A DNA stretch of 44,818 nt. Origin: Acanthaster planci (taxonomy: Eukaryota > Echinodermata > Asteroidea > Valvatida > Acanthasteridae). A program made the position numbers and the translations under genes. Below the pieces are notes generated by a model. That model was not told the origin of the DNA. It did no database searches and was given only the letters and a program-made list of their open reading frames with translations. The DNA is taken from positions 1-44,818 of the forward strand of contig NW_019091687.1 in NCBI RefSeq assembly GCF_001949145.1, in the 5' to 3' direction. This document shows, piece by piece, positions 1 through 11,300 of this stretch (position 1 is the first letter of the stretch; each line of letters starts with the position of its first letter).

Positions 1-2235
1 TTTCTTGCTGGGTATATCCAAGTCCTGGGTCTAGACGGGAACAAAATGGAATTTTTTTTCTTCTGAAAATGAACAATAATTTATTTTCCATCCATACAAG
101 AACCCCCGCTCCAAAGACAGATTGGAGTAGGGTACATCTAAGTTCCCAATTCTGCCCACACTCAGTCCCATACATGCATGTAACGGGAGTCTTACCCTCA
201 GCAATGTTCTTGGATTGCATTTTTTGTTCGATTCACAGTGGGTCGGATTGGGATAATCCAAAAAGAAATTTGCATTCATTTGTACTTTTTGTGGTAATTG
301 TGTAATAAAAGAGAACATGATGTTGCATACAGACCAACAATTGGGGGCCTCCCTGTGGTCTTGCATGTACCTGTTGCAGTTTCTAAGAGGCTGACACTTT
401 CAAATAGGGTGATGTAAAATCCTGTTCGCCACCAAGAAGTTGCCACTTACCGGTACCTCTGTTGTCTGTTCCAATCCCGTTCTCAGCTTTGTTATTGACC
501 CATCAATTTCCAGTAAAAAAAAAATTTAAAAAGGAGTCTGAAAAAAGTAGAACGCCCAAACAAAAGTGTAAGTCATAGAACAGCCCTTTGGCATGGAATA
601 TCTGTGCACTGTGAGTTGTCCCCACAAAATGAGCAGAAAGTTGGAATTTTCAAAATCGAGATATTGGTGTATATGAATTCAGCAGAAAAAGAGCTTTGCA
701 GGGGTATGTACATGGAACACTTAGAGTAAAAGTACAAGGTGACAATATGACATTATTCTGGCAGCTTCGCATCTTTCTTTCCAACATTGTTTCAACATTT
801 CTGACCCGGTACAAATAACACTATCGTCAACATTACAGGGAAAATGACATTTTTAAATCTATGATCCTGCGAAATATTTGGAATTAAATAGGAGACAGGT
901 TACTCTTTCCAAATATTACAAAAATCCCAAAATTAACCTCCACTTAAAAATGACTTTGAACTGTCAAAACAGCAAAGAGCGGGATGGAACTTTACTCTCA
1001 TTTTGCCATACCAAGTCACATGTATGTACTTGGCTCTATTTTTTTTAAGTCGGAAAAGCATACTCTGGCAGCCCACCGAGTGACACTACTCAATACCACT
1101 TTCCAACTTGTTTGGACTTTGTAGTAAGTCGACTATCAAATCTGTTTTGGGGCTTGGTGTGGTCTGGTACTCCACTCCCCCCAAAACAAAAGGAAGTCAT
1201 CATTCAAGAGGGTGTGGTGTCACAGTTTTTTACGAAGAAGCCATACCATCTGACCCTGCCTCATCTTCTGAAGTCTTCCGCTTTGACTTTCAAGAGCGTG
1301 TTTGGCTAGTTGTTAATAACTTCATCCATGCAGAGGAACGCACAGCATCTTGGCCTATTCGCGATCGGAGATCTTCTTGTTTGTAATGCATTACTCAGAT
1401 CCCTGTTTGTTGTAACAAAGATAATCCACACAGCAAACGTAGCTCCACACTTCTGAGTAGTTGTGTCAGTGTGCGTATCCAAGACAGATGCATGCACGTC
1501 CCGGAACGCAAACAGAATCCGACCCAGGCAAACAATCAAAGCCGTGTCGGAATGTTTGCGTGTGACTTCCTTTTGTGCTGGCCAGTCCCAGTCATAAGTC
1601 GGCCTGAAACCAGGCCAGTGGGTTTGCCCAGTCCGTACTAGCCATGGCAGACCATCACTAACAAACTTCTTAGTTGACTCAAGACAGACACACAAAAAGA
1701 GAGTATGTTAATTTTCAACGCCTAAACCTGCATGTACATTTTAAAACAAGCTGTTGGCTCTGTTGTTCTTGTTGGCAGACAGTGGTTTCGTGGTGTAATG
1801 TAAGAACAGTTATATGAAAAAAAAATTGAACGTAATATGCATCGTACTTCATTCAACTATTTGGTGCCAAATTTACACTCACTTTTGACACATTGGCCCT
1901 GGTTGAGTAAGTTTCAATCACAACTTTATTTGCATCATCATGATTATTGAGAGCAAAAGGGTAGACATTTATCAGAGAAGCTGTTATAAGAGGATTTATT
2001 TTTAAAGGTCAACTGTGATTCGTAATTTGCCGTTTTGTCCAATTGTCTGCCAATTGTCGTGATTTTTGTTTGCAGTGAGATCCATCTTTTGCGTGGGGAA
2101 AAAAAACACCTAAAACCTAGTCAGCAAAATACGTTTGTGCTTGAAATAAGACTTATGTTGATAACCTGGTTTAAAAGTTGTCGTCTTTTTGAGGGTCATC
2201 TTCATTTTGTCATTTTTTGTTAATCGTATTTAAAG
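1..2235. other. Non-coding stretch upstream of first visible GPATCH1 exon
   Basis: No exon can be supported here. The protein expected just upstream (the conserved GPATCH1 N-terminal block rich in Phe/Gly, then the acidic stretch before DLGDFG) is not encoded in any frame, so this is most likely intron sequence of GPATCH1. It contains copy 1 of a dispersed repeat (about 612-1071) and otherwise AT-rich unique-looking sequence. Small open frames here have no recognisable content. Confidence 0.6.
612..1071. repeat. Dispersed repeat, copy 1
   Basis: Direct-repeat partner of 4027-4484. The two copies differ by scattered substitutions and small indels, so this is an aged interspersed element rather than a recent duplication. 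No terminal inverted repeats were seen. Confidence 0.8.
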
Positions 2236-2387
2236 GACCTTGGCGACTTTGGCATCGCACCGCGCAAGGTCGTGACCACCGACAAATTTGCCGGAGAAGG
2301 GAAGCCGCCCAAGAGACCGGCAGCCAGCGCTGGGCCCAGCGTCATACCCGGGGACCACCCGCTACAGGACCTGATCGTGCCAAACAA
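2236..2387 (+). CDS. GPATCH1: GPATCH1 exon a (FGIAP block)
   Basis: Starts after a TTTAAAG acceptor with GAC and ends before GTGAGC, leaving two bases of a split Asn codon. It encodes DLGDFGIAPRKVVTTDKFAG and ends ...LQDLIVPN. This matches the family segment just before the G-patch. The exon is GC-rich against AT-rich flanks. Confidence 0.88.
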
Positions 2388-5300
2388 GTGAGCACAGTGG
2401 TGGGTCGAGGGATGGGAAGTACAATGCTCCCTCCCTAGCATATTTGAACAGAAATCTGGATTTTTTTTTTCAGCCATGCCAAAAGTTGTGTCTTGCAAAG
2501 TTGAAGAGGACGGATTTGTGATCCTTGGCCATGAAATGAGAATGTTGTCAGACAAATTGATTTTTTTTTCAGATTTATGATCACAAGATAGAACAAAGAA
2601 CTTGTGTAACACTTCTGGTATCAGCTTGTTAATGTTTGTAGTTTGGGAAATTCAGGAGAAATTCAGCGATTGGTTTGTCAAATTAAAAAAATGACTTCCT
2701 TCTCTAAAATGGTTTAAATAAGTAATTGTAGTTGGAGATTTTTTAGATTAATCTTAATCGGAATTTAACAGTATAAAAAACTGATCTTGTATTCCCTTTG
2801 AATCACATCGGCATCTGTTTAATGTAATACCAGTTACGTATCGGTGGACATTATCTTGATGTATGTTCTTCTGAGAACTTACAGAGGCAAAAATGATTTC
2901 CAGTTCAGCTGGTCAGTGCATTGTTAATGTAAGCACATCCGTTTTTGTCCTACACTTGAAATGCCAAAGAAATGAGTCATTATGTAATGTGGAATTAAGT
3001 CCAGCCCTTTCTTGGAAGAAGTTTACATCTTCAATCGCTGACAAATCCATGTGGTTTGCTGTCTGTTCCTGCCCAGTGAGTCAATTGGGGCGCGGCTCCT
3101 CCGGAAGATGGGTTGGAGGGAGGGGCAGGGCGTGGGGCCAAAGGTCAGGAGAAGGAAGAGGGCGAGCGCCCCCAGTGGTGAGTCACAGTCAAGCCGTCCA
3201 TTGATTAGTTCTCGTTACAATCGAATGGCAAATGGAAATACCTGTGCTTGGTCATTCAAGCTTACATTTCCGTTCCCGGAGAACCGTTTTGTTCCACATG
3301 GCCCCAAGCTTAAGATCCCTAATGCAGGCGTGCAACTTGTCCTCGGATCAGCTGACTTCCTCATTTTTCACTTTACGCTCGTGCCATTGAAAATAGAAAA
3401 ACACTGTAAAAAGTCTTGTAAAGATCGGAATTTCTTCCCAGTCCAAGTTGCATGCCTGTTATTGGCTTCATAATCAAGCTCAGTCGAGTGAAATCACAGT
3501 AGTTTCTACCTGCATATTTACCCACGTCTAGAAAGTACTTTCATACAAAGACAGTTTTCCGTTGTGAGACAATTTCAGCAATGTCGTATAAGAGGTAGCA
3601 TTGGTACAGTACATTTTTCCTTGATAACACTAATACCTGCACTTTGAGATTTTTAAAGCATTTAGAGTAGATTAATATTCCTGTCCCCATACCAGGCTGT
3701 CTCCACTATTTGAACTGAAAAACCCCCAAATTTTTGCCCGACTGGCGCTCACGACATCATGGTTATGTTTCAGGTCCTGAGGGGAAAGTATCCATGAGTG
3801 TTGACGATGATGAAGATGGCGAGTTCTACAAGGACTTCCTCTTTGCGCCCGCTGATGTTGAGGAGATCACACTCTTGGCCAAAGACGACCACCGCGGCAT
3901 CGGGTACCGAGGGTTGGACCCAGCCCTGGCGGGCATGGGGCAGCACTTCTCACTGTTCAAGGAGCAGCCGGCGTATAGTCGCAGCGGAAGGCGGGGCATG
4001 TCTGGAAAGGTGCAGCCAAAAAAAAGGGTGACCTGTCACCACAAAATGAGCCAAAAGTCGGAATTTTCAAAACTTGAGATATTGGTATTTTTGAGTTCAG
4101 CAGAAAAAGAGCTCTCCAAATGGCATGTACATGGAACACTTAGGGTAGCAGTACAAGGTGACAATGTGACATTATTCTGGCAGCTTTGTGTCTTTGTTCC
4201 TGACATTGTTTCAACATTTCTGACCAGGCATCAAAAATGCTGTTGTCAAAATTGTTGAGAAAATGGCATTTTTAAAGATATAATCCTGCCAAAAAATTGC
4301 AATTAAATAGAAGGGTTTCTCTTTTTCCAAATATTACAAAACCTCCCAAACTGACTTCCACTTCAATATCTGACCATAAATCATCAAAATAGGGAAGAGC
4401 GGAATTTGACTTGACGCTCATTTTGTTGTAAAAGGTCACAGATATCCTCTTGAGCCTGGAAAGGCATCAAAATCTGCTCTGTCAGTGTCTGTGGATTTGC
4501 AGAACTGCAACATATTCTGTTGGAAGTGAGCGTTGGTGCAACGGCTCAGGAGCTTTTATTTCGGTAACAGGTCACGTTTTGCTAGGGAAACAAGAAACGT
4601 AACGCTGTCAATCCTAAAATGGAGGGACAGTCTGCTTTCACCTAGTTCAAGCATACAGTCGGTTTGGATGCCAGAGATCAAGATGGAAACCTCCCCTTCA
4701 CAATCAAACTGTGTATTCAGAAGCTTGTCCAATTTTGTTTATTTTTGTTTATCCAAATCGTGGAGCAGGCTGGCAAATGCTACAAGTTTGGAAACACTCA
4801 TTCACTGGGAAAATAAAACAAAACCTGATTCCAAATCCATTATTATTAAAGGGTGAACACAATTTCTTCATTGTGACAGGGAATTTTTACCGCTGTAGAC
4901 GAATTTGATGTCCCCCGTAACACTAGCACTTGTTACCTGCAATGGCCCCCGCCAATGGCTGTTTACATTTTGACAAGTGCTGTACAAAGCTGTGTGCTAT
5001 CAAATTCATCTTTAGTAAAACTTGCGCATCGAAAGTAACTATGTATTTTTACTCAATCTTGCCACCAGGCCTTTGGTGTGGGTGCATTTGAGACTACCGA
5101 TGACGATATATACGCCGTAGACAGTATGGCCAACTATGACCGCGTCCTCGGAGGGGAGGAGCCAGGAGGGGGCACCTATGGTTGGACGGCGCCCAAAAGT
5201 CACGGCAAAGGTCAGGACAACTCAGCTAGGGCCTCTCGTAACTGAAAAATGCCTTTTAGATCAAGAGATTTGACTGAATTCATTTGCTTTATCTGTAATC

Positions 5301-8300
5301 ATCCGAAATTGTTGACTAGTAGAGCAGTCGCCCGCTTAGGGAATGATTGAAAATAATACTTCATGTCTTTCTCTTAAAATAACCCTTGTGTTCATAATGC
5401 AGAGATTAATTTTTTTTTACTGGACAGAGGTCTGTTGCTAAGTAGGAATAACATTGTGACTCTTTTTGATGATCATTAGAAATTTGCATGACCTAAAGTA
5501 GTAGTCTCTTCCTGTTAAATGTGGAATAAAAAAAACAGGAAAAAGGAGACAGAAATACATGCAATTGTGAAGGACACGGTGAATAAATGACCCAAATAAC
5601 TGAAGTCGCCTCTGAACCTGATCACTGTGATGCACAAGCAAAGCTAACAATCGCTACTCGATTTTTACCGGTTGTCCCGAGATATTTTTTTTACGAGGCA
5701 TCTTGCAAGACAAACGGTAGTCAATCATGCATGACCAGAATCCTGCATCCATGGTATCAAAGGACAGCTCACTACCCCTAGTCTGTGATAATGGTCAATG
5801 GTGCATAACGTGCTCTCCTACATGTATGTTGCCTTTGTTTGTGGGTTAGCTTGGGGGGGAGACTTGTACAAATAAGAAGGAATGCCACTTAGTGAAGTTA
5901 TGTTAGAATCCTGAATAGAATTATTCAGAGACTTTGTTGATTACTGATTGTTGATTTGTGTGGACACAATGGATCAGTCCGTTTGCCACACAGCTCTGCG
6001 AAGGGGGGGCTTGTGGCTCCACTTGTTCAAGACTGTGTGTTCCCTCCCCCCCCCCAAAAAAAACCTAACCAGAGGTTTAGGGCGGTCTTGGCTTGATATG
6101 GCGAGATTAAGCCATTGACCCTTTTGTGCGTAGCCAGAGATTGTGTGTTTAAGAGTACCCGGCACACATTCTTAGCTGCTCTTGAGAGCACTGCGGTGGT
6201 GCTTGGCTTCAGGATTTTGAGTTGCCGATGCTTTTAGCCCCTGCTCACTTCGTCTTTTAACCTTTTCCTCTCTGCATCCCCTTAATGACTTCAGTATTTG
6301 CCTTAACGCCCATTTCCTAGGCCTCTTTTGCTCGGATGCAACTCAGTCTTGCAACATTCTCCTGCTGTCTCCATATTGATATTGGATACGTCTATGGCCA
6401 TGATCCACCTTACGACACATTTCTTGAATATGTTCCTGTTTAGAGACTTGGCTTCATTCCAGTTTATAAAAGAGCAGAAAAACTCCAGAAAGTTCTGTTT
6501 AACCACTTAGCTGTAACAATCCACTCAGTCTCCATGGGAAGAGACACAAGGTCTTTATTGGCAGTCAATCACTTAAGGTGCCTTGTTGGATATTGGAGGA
6601 TTAAGCCGATGCAGGGCTTCAAGAAGATAACGCCTCAAAGCACAAGTAGACAGAATTGACATTTTCTTTCATTGTTGGTTTTTTGGTGATGCATTGTGAC
6701 AAAAACTTGAATGAACCCTGACTTGTAGCTTTTTCTATGAAGATTTCACACACTTGACATGAACATTGCTCCAAGGGAGCTCTGAGTGTCCACCTAAAAC
6801 GGAATAGTGGTCCCATGTAACAGCGCCCTCTTTAGGCAATATGAATTAAATTCATTATTGTACTCTGTAAGTTAAACTCGGACTGTTAGGTCTATATGCA
6901 ATAATAATAATAATAATTCATTTATAAAGCACAAATTTCATATAGATACGTTCAAATTCGCTGTACAATGAAGACATTAAGCGTGGTCGAGCCGATGGCA
7001 TACAAGGGCGCCTTGGGCAGCCGCAAAACGACCCACATTCACCAACATCAGAAAAGAGGAGACAATAAGAAGCAGTTACAGTTTTAGAGGTGGGAGGAAA
7101 ACCCCAGAGGAATATTCTGGGTAAAACCCACGGAGTCAGGTAGGGACTGAAAACCCAATCCACATGTGGACCGGGCCGGGAATTGAACCCGGGACCACAG
7201 AGGTGGAACGCGAGGAAAGAACTACCTTGCCAACCCGACTCCCAATGCAAGTAACCTGATAAATCCTCCAGAAAACACGGGGAAATACTGTTTGTACATT
7301 GAATATCAAGGAGCATCACATCCGATTTGGTTGGCTGTGCTTTCTGGAATCCTGCCAAGTCTTCAAAACTGCCCAGTAGATTTTTGAGGACCTGGGAAAA
7401 TTAGTTTGAATCTCGTATTTAACTCAAAAATTCATGTGTAATTTTGTGCATCTTGTTTGGGTGGGCAAACATCATTTTGTCTTGTTTAAAAGTAGATTTC
7501 TTTCATGCTTGGCAACTTCTCATTTGGAAGAGGTTCACAAACTTCTGGTTTTGTTTATTTGAAACGTCGTTGCTCTCCTTTTGGTACAGGAAACAAAGGA
7601 GTGTTAGATAATTTCAAGTCTTCAGCGCAAGCACGACCCCCGAATAAGGTGAGTGTTGAAGCCATGATAAGTTCCTTATCAGCTACTCACAAACATCAAC
7701 TGCTTGGAGAGTTGTCTAACTTAAGCTCCCTCGCAGAGCAATGCAAGGTGGTCAGCATCCGCACCCAACGTTCCGATTCTCTTCGCGGAAACGGAGTAGA
7801 AGATGTCTGCACTAAAGGTCAATGTGTTGCATGGAGAAGCGACAAATTTCTGTATATCCTGACTTTGTGCTTACAGTTTTTGTGTTAGCGCTGTAAGCGC
7901 TGAGTGGCGATTGTAAGTTTAGTATTCCATGGTCAGCAGAGCTGTAAAATTTGATTTAGACATCAGGAATTGTTGTTTCATTGCTCATTTTTGATTTTTT
8001 GAAGAAGTTTTTAAGAATTTAAAGATTTACACTGTATATGATAACCAGCAACTTTACATTTGCAAAGCCCTCCTTTGATTTGAACTGTCAAATCTCTTCC
8101 CAAAGTCCATTCATTTGTGTAGAATGCTTCAGGGAGGGGTGGAAACAGCGGTTACTTTCTGAGGACATTTTTTCACTGGGTATTCGTGATTTCCCTGTTT
8201 TTGCGTTTCCATTGTTAGGTATTTCCACCGCCAGTGCTGCCCAAGGGCTTCCGCCCCTTCCACATATTCGAGAGCTCCAGCAGCAAGGAGAACAGGCCTC

Positions 8301-11300
8301 CTCAGGCCTCAGCTGCGACAGACTTCAAAAGCAGTCGGTTCCTGCTGAGCGCCACGCAGCGTGGCGCCCTGCTGGGCGAAGAACAGCTGCCCGGTATGGC
8401 CTGAGACTTCATCGCGCCTTTGTCAATCACCTATCCGTGTACATTTGCCACATTGTGACCCTCTCTGCAAAAACGAGTTTCAAGTCGCCAGAGCCACTAT
8501 TGAGTGAAAGGCTTTATAAAAGAATCTTACGCAGTGTAAAGCAATAGGAACTATTTTTTCATCCCCACGATGTGCAGACGTCCGTCCTACTTGAGTTGTG
8601 CGCCAAAGTTTGTTGGTAACTTGGGTAACGGGTGCTGATAGGGATGGTGTCAACAGAATTTTATAAAAGCTGCCTCAAATGTTTTCTGCCGAACGGTCTG
8701 GAAATGAGACGAGATGTTGTTCTTGCTAGGGGAAAAGAAAACAAAAAACCATCAAAAGAGCCCTAAAAAAATTCACGGTTGCTGTTGGTTGCAAGTGTTT
8801 CTCCGCTGGTTGTTCTTTTTTTGGATATGCAAACATTTGAAGTGAAACATTCTGACTGTTTTCTTCTGTCTTGTTGGCTTGTTTGTTGTTCTTTTGTAGG
8901 CCCATCATATGTCTTTGATTTCCTCTCCCCGGAGGATCGTCAGAAGTTGAAGAGCGGTGCTGTGTCTAGTCCGGACGAAACAGCCCCGGACCGAACCCGC
9001 CATGCCCCGAGCCCCGCCCTGGCCACGCCTACCGCTATAGACCCTCGGCGTCTGCAGGCTTTGGGTTCCGGGTTCAAGCTCTTTGCCAGAGACGCTGCCA
9101 AACAGCAGAGATATGAAGAATACTTGGCCAGACGGAAAAGTGGAAAAGGTAAATGGGTTCACATTTTGTAAAAGATGAGAAAGGAGGTTGATTTTTGGTG
9201 AAGTTGGGATTAATCACTAAATTTTGAAATTCCTTATTTAATTTTTTCATTATTTCTTATTACCGAATGAAAATGAGAGTTACTTCAGAAAATCAATTCA
9301 TTTTTCCCGATAAATGATAGTGAAGTAAACCCCACCCAAATTGTTGAAGAGAAAGTATGGAAGCTTCCCACAGTCATGGAAAAATCATGGGAAAAAAGTT
9401 GTCCTGGAAAGTCATAGGAAAGTTATGGAAAAATTGGGAAAGAAGTAGGTTGTCCTGGAACCCTATTGTCTAGAAGTCCTGGAAAAGTCATGGAAATCAA
9501 TAATCATGCCGGAATCGTTTTAGATGAGTGGCTTTGGATGTGATAACAGAATAATGATCCATTTGCGGGCTCTTCCTGTTAGTCTCTACTAGCAATGCCA
9601 GTTTTCCAGTTCGTAATACCTAACAGCCGTTCATTTTTGTAGACTTGGACGCAGCACCACCTGCCTGTGATCTAACGGAATGGGAGAGGCAGAGGGAGGC
9701 GGAGGAGTTCGTCCGCGCTGCCTCCCTCTACCAGCCCCTAACCGGCCTGATGGCCACGCGGTTCGTCGCCGCCAAGCACAAGGACGACGAGGACACCGTG
9801 GACGTCCCAGCTGAGGAAGGGGTGAGTGGTCTTGGTTTCCCTGACGGTTGCCCCAAGATCCATGACGTCTTTTCCGAGAATTACCAACCCACAGACATCT
9901 ACTCGGCTTACAATAGACTCGCTCGGCAAAATGCAGGCTACCAGCCAATGCGTAATGCATTGCATGCTTCTTTCACAGGTTCCCAGCTAATTTTTGCTCA
10001 GCATGTAAATCTGTTTAGCTATAATTTATGGTCAGGAGATTGGCCTCTGAGCTTAGGCCATGTCCAAATTTCCTGGCTGCAGCTTTTAATTACGTGTAAC
10101 TTGATAGGAACTGGTCGCAGCCACAATTATCAACTCACTTGTATATTCAAGTTGCAACCAAGAAGTTCAGACGCGGCCCTAATGTCATGCATCTACTCAC
10201 CACAAAAAGTTACTGAGCATTGGGAAACATTTGCTTTAAGCTAAAATGGGTTACCAGCCAAAATACCATGGGATGTATGTTGCTTGTGATTGGTTCTCTT
10301 CTGACGTTTGCTGAGCACATAACATTTGCTGAGCTAAATTTTCTTTACATCAGCTCCTGGAAACTGTGTCTTCTGATGCTGCAATTCCAAACAACTTTTT
10401 CTTCCATCCTGGGGTTTTGATACCTTTGTTGACCTTTGACCTTTCCTCAGGGGGACAAGTCACAGCAAGCCCAGGCGGCCGAGATGAAGATGTTTGGCAA
10501 GTTGACCCGCGACTCGCTGGAATGGCACCCGGACAGCCTACTTTGCAAACGCTTCAACGTCCCCAACCCGTACCCTGGGTGAGTCTGGTTTTCACACTTG
10601 TCTTTGCCGTATTCCAAGCGGGGGCCACGTGTAGAAAGTCTTGTTTTCCCCCAGGCACGTGCTGTTCCTTGATGCAATGTTCCTTGATGTGATGTCGTGT
10701 TGAAATGCCTTGGTTGGGAAGGAGTGATTTCAGACACAGTGACTCCATCCCTGGTCAGAGTGCTTTGCAGTGGCGTAACTAAGGGGGACGTGAGAGGGTG
10801 CCCGTGCCAGAGCTTAGTCCCCTGTTCTCATGCCTTGGCAGCCAAAGGGGGAACATTTAGCAACAGTTAGGGTCTTACCACCCACGATCAGAGAGTCAGA
10901 GTTATGTTGCGTCCTTAGACAAGCCACCCTACCCCTAATCTGTCTCACTTCACCCAGGAGTGTAAATGGGTACCAACATTTGCAGAGCACTAACCTGTCT
11001 CAGAGGTGGCATCTCATTATACAGGGGAAAAGAACTATTCTCAGTCGTTTCTTTCAAAGGAAACAAAACTGGGTGTTCCGAGGGGAGCAAGTGGGACCCC
11101 CCTTTCTGGACAAGAAATTGAAAAAAAAATAAAATGGGAAAAAGCAAAAGAAACAAAAAAAAGAGGAAAGAGGACGAATATCACTAATTTTCTTGGGAAA
11201 AAAATTGAGATATAAACTTGACCCCGTCCCACTGTTGATTGTTTGTTAATTGCTTATTGTTTTTTTTTTAGCTTGTCAGTGCTTTTTTCCAGTCTGGCAA

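Noticed and set aside
9822-10244. Open frame continuing past GPATCH1 exon h for about 140 codons
   Set aside because: It starts at a strong GTGAGT donor, the conserved protein resumes at 10451 in matching phase, and the region is repeat-like.
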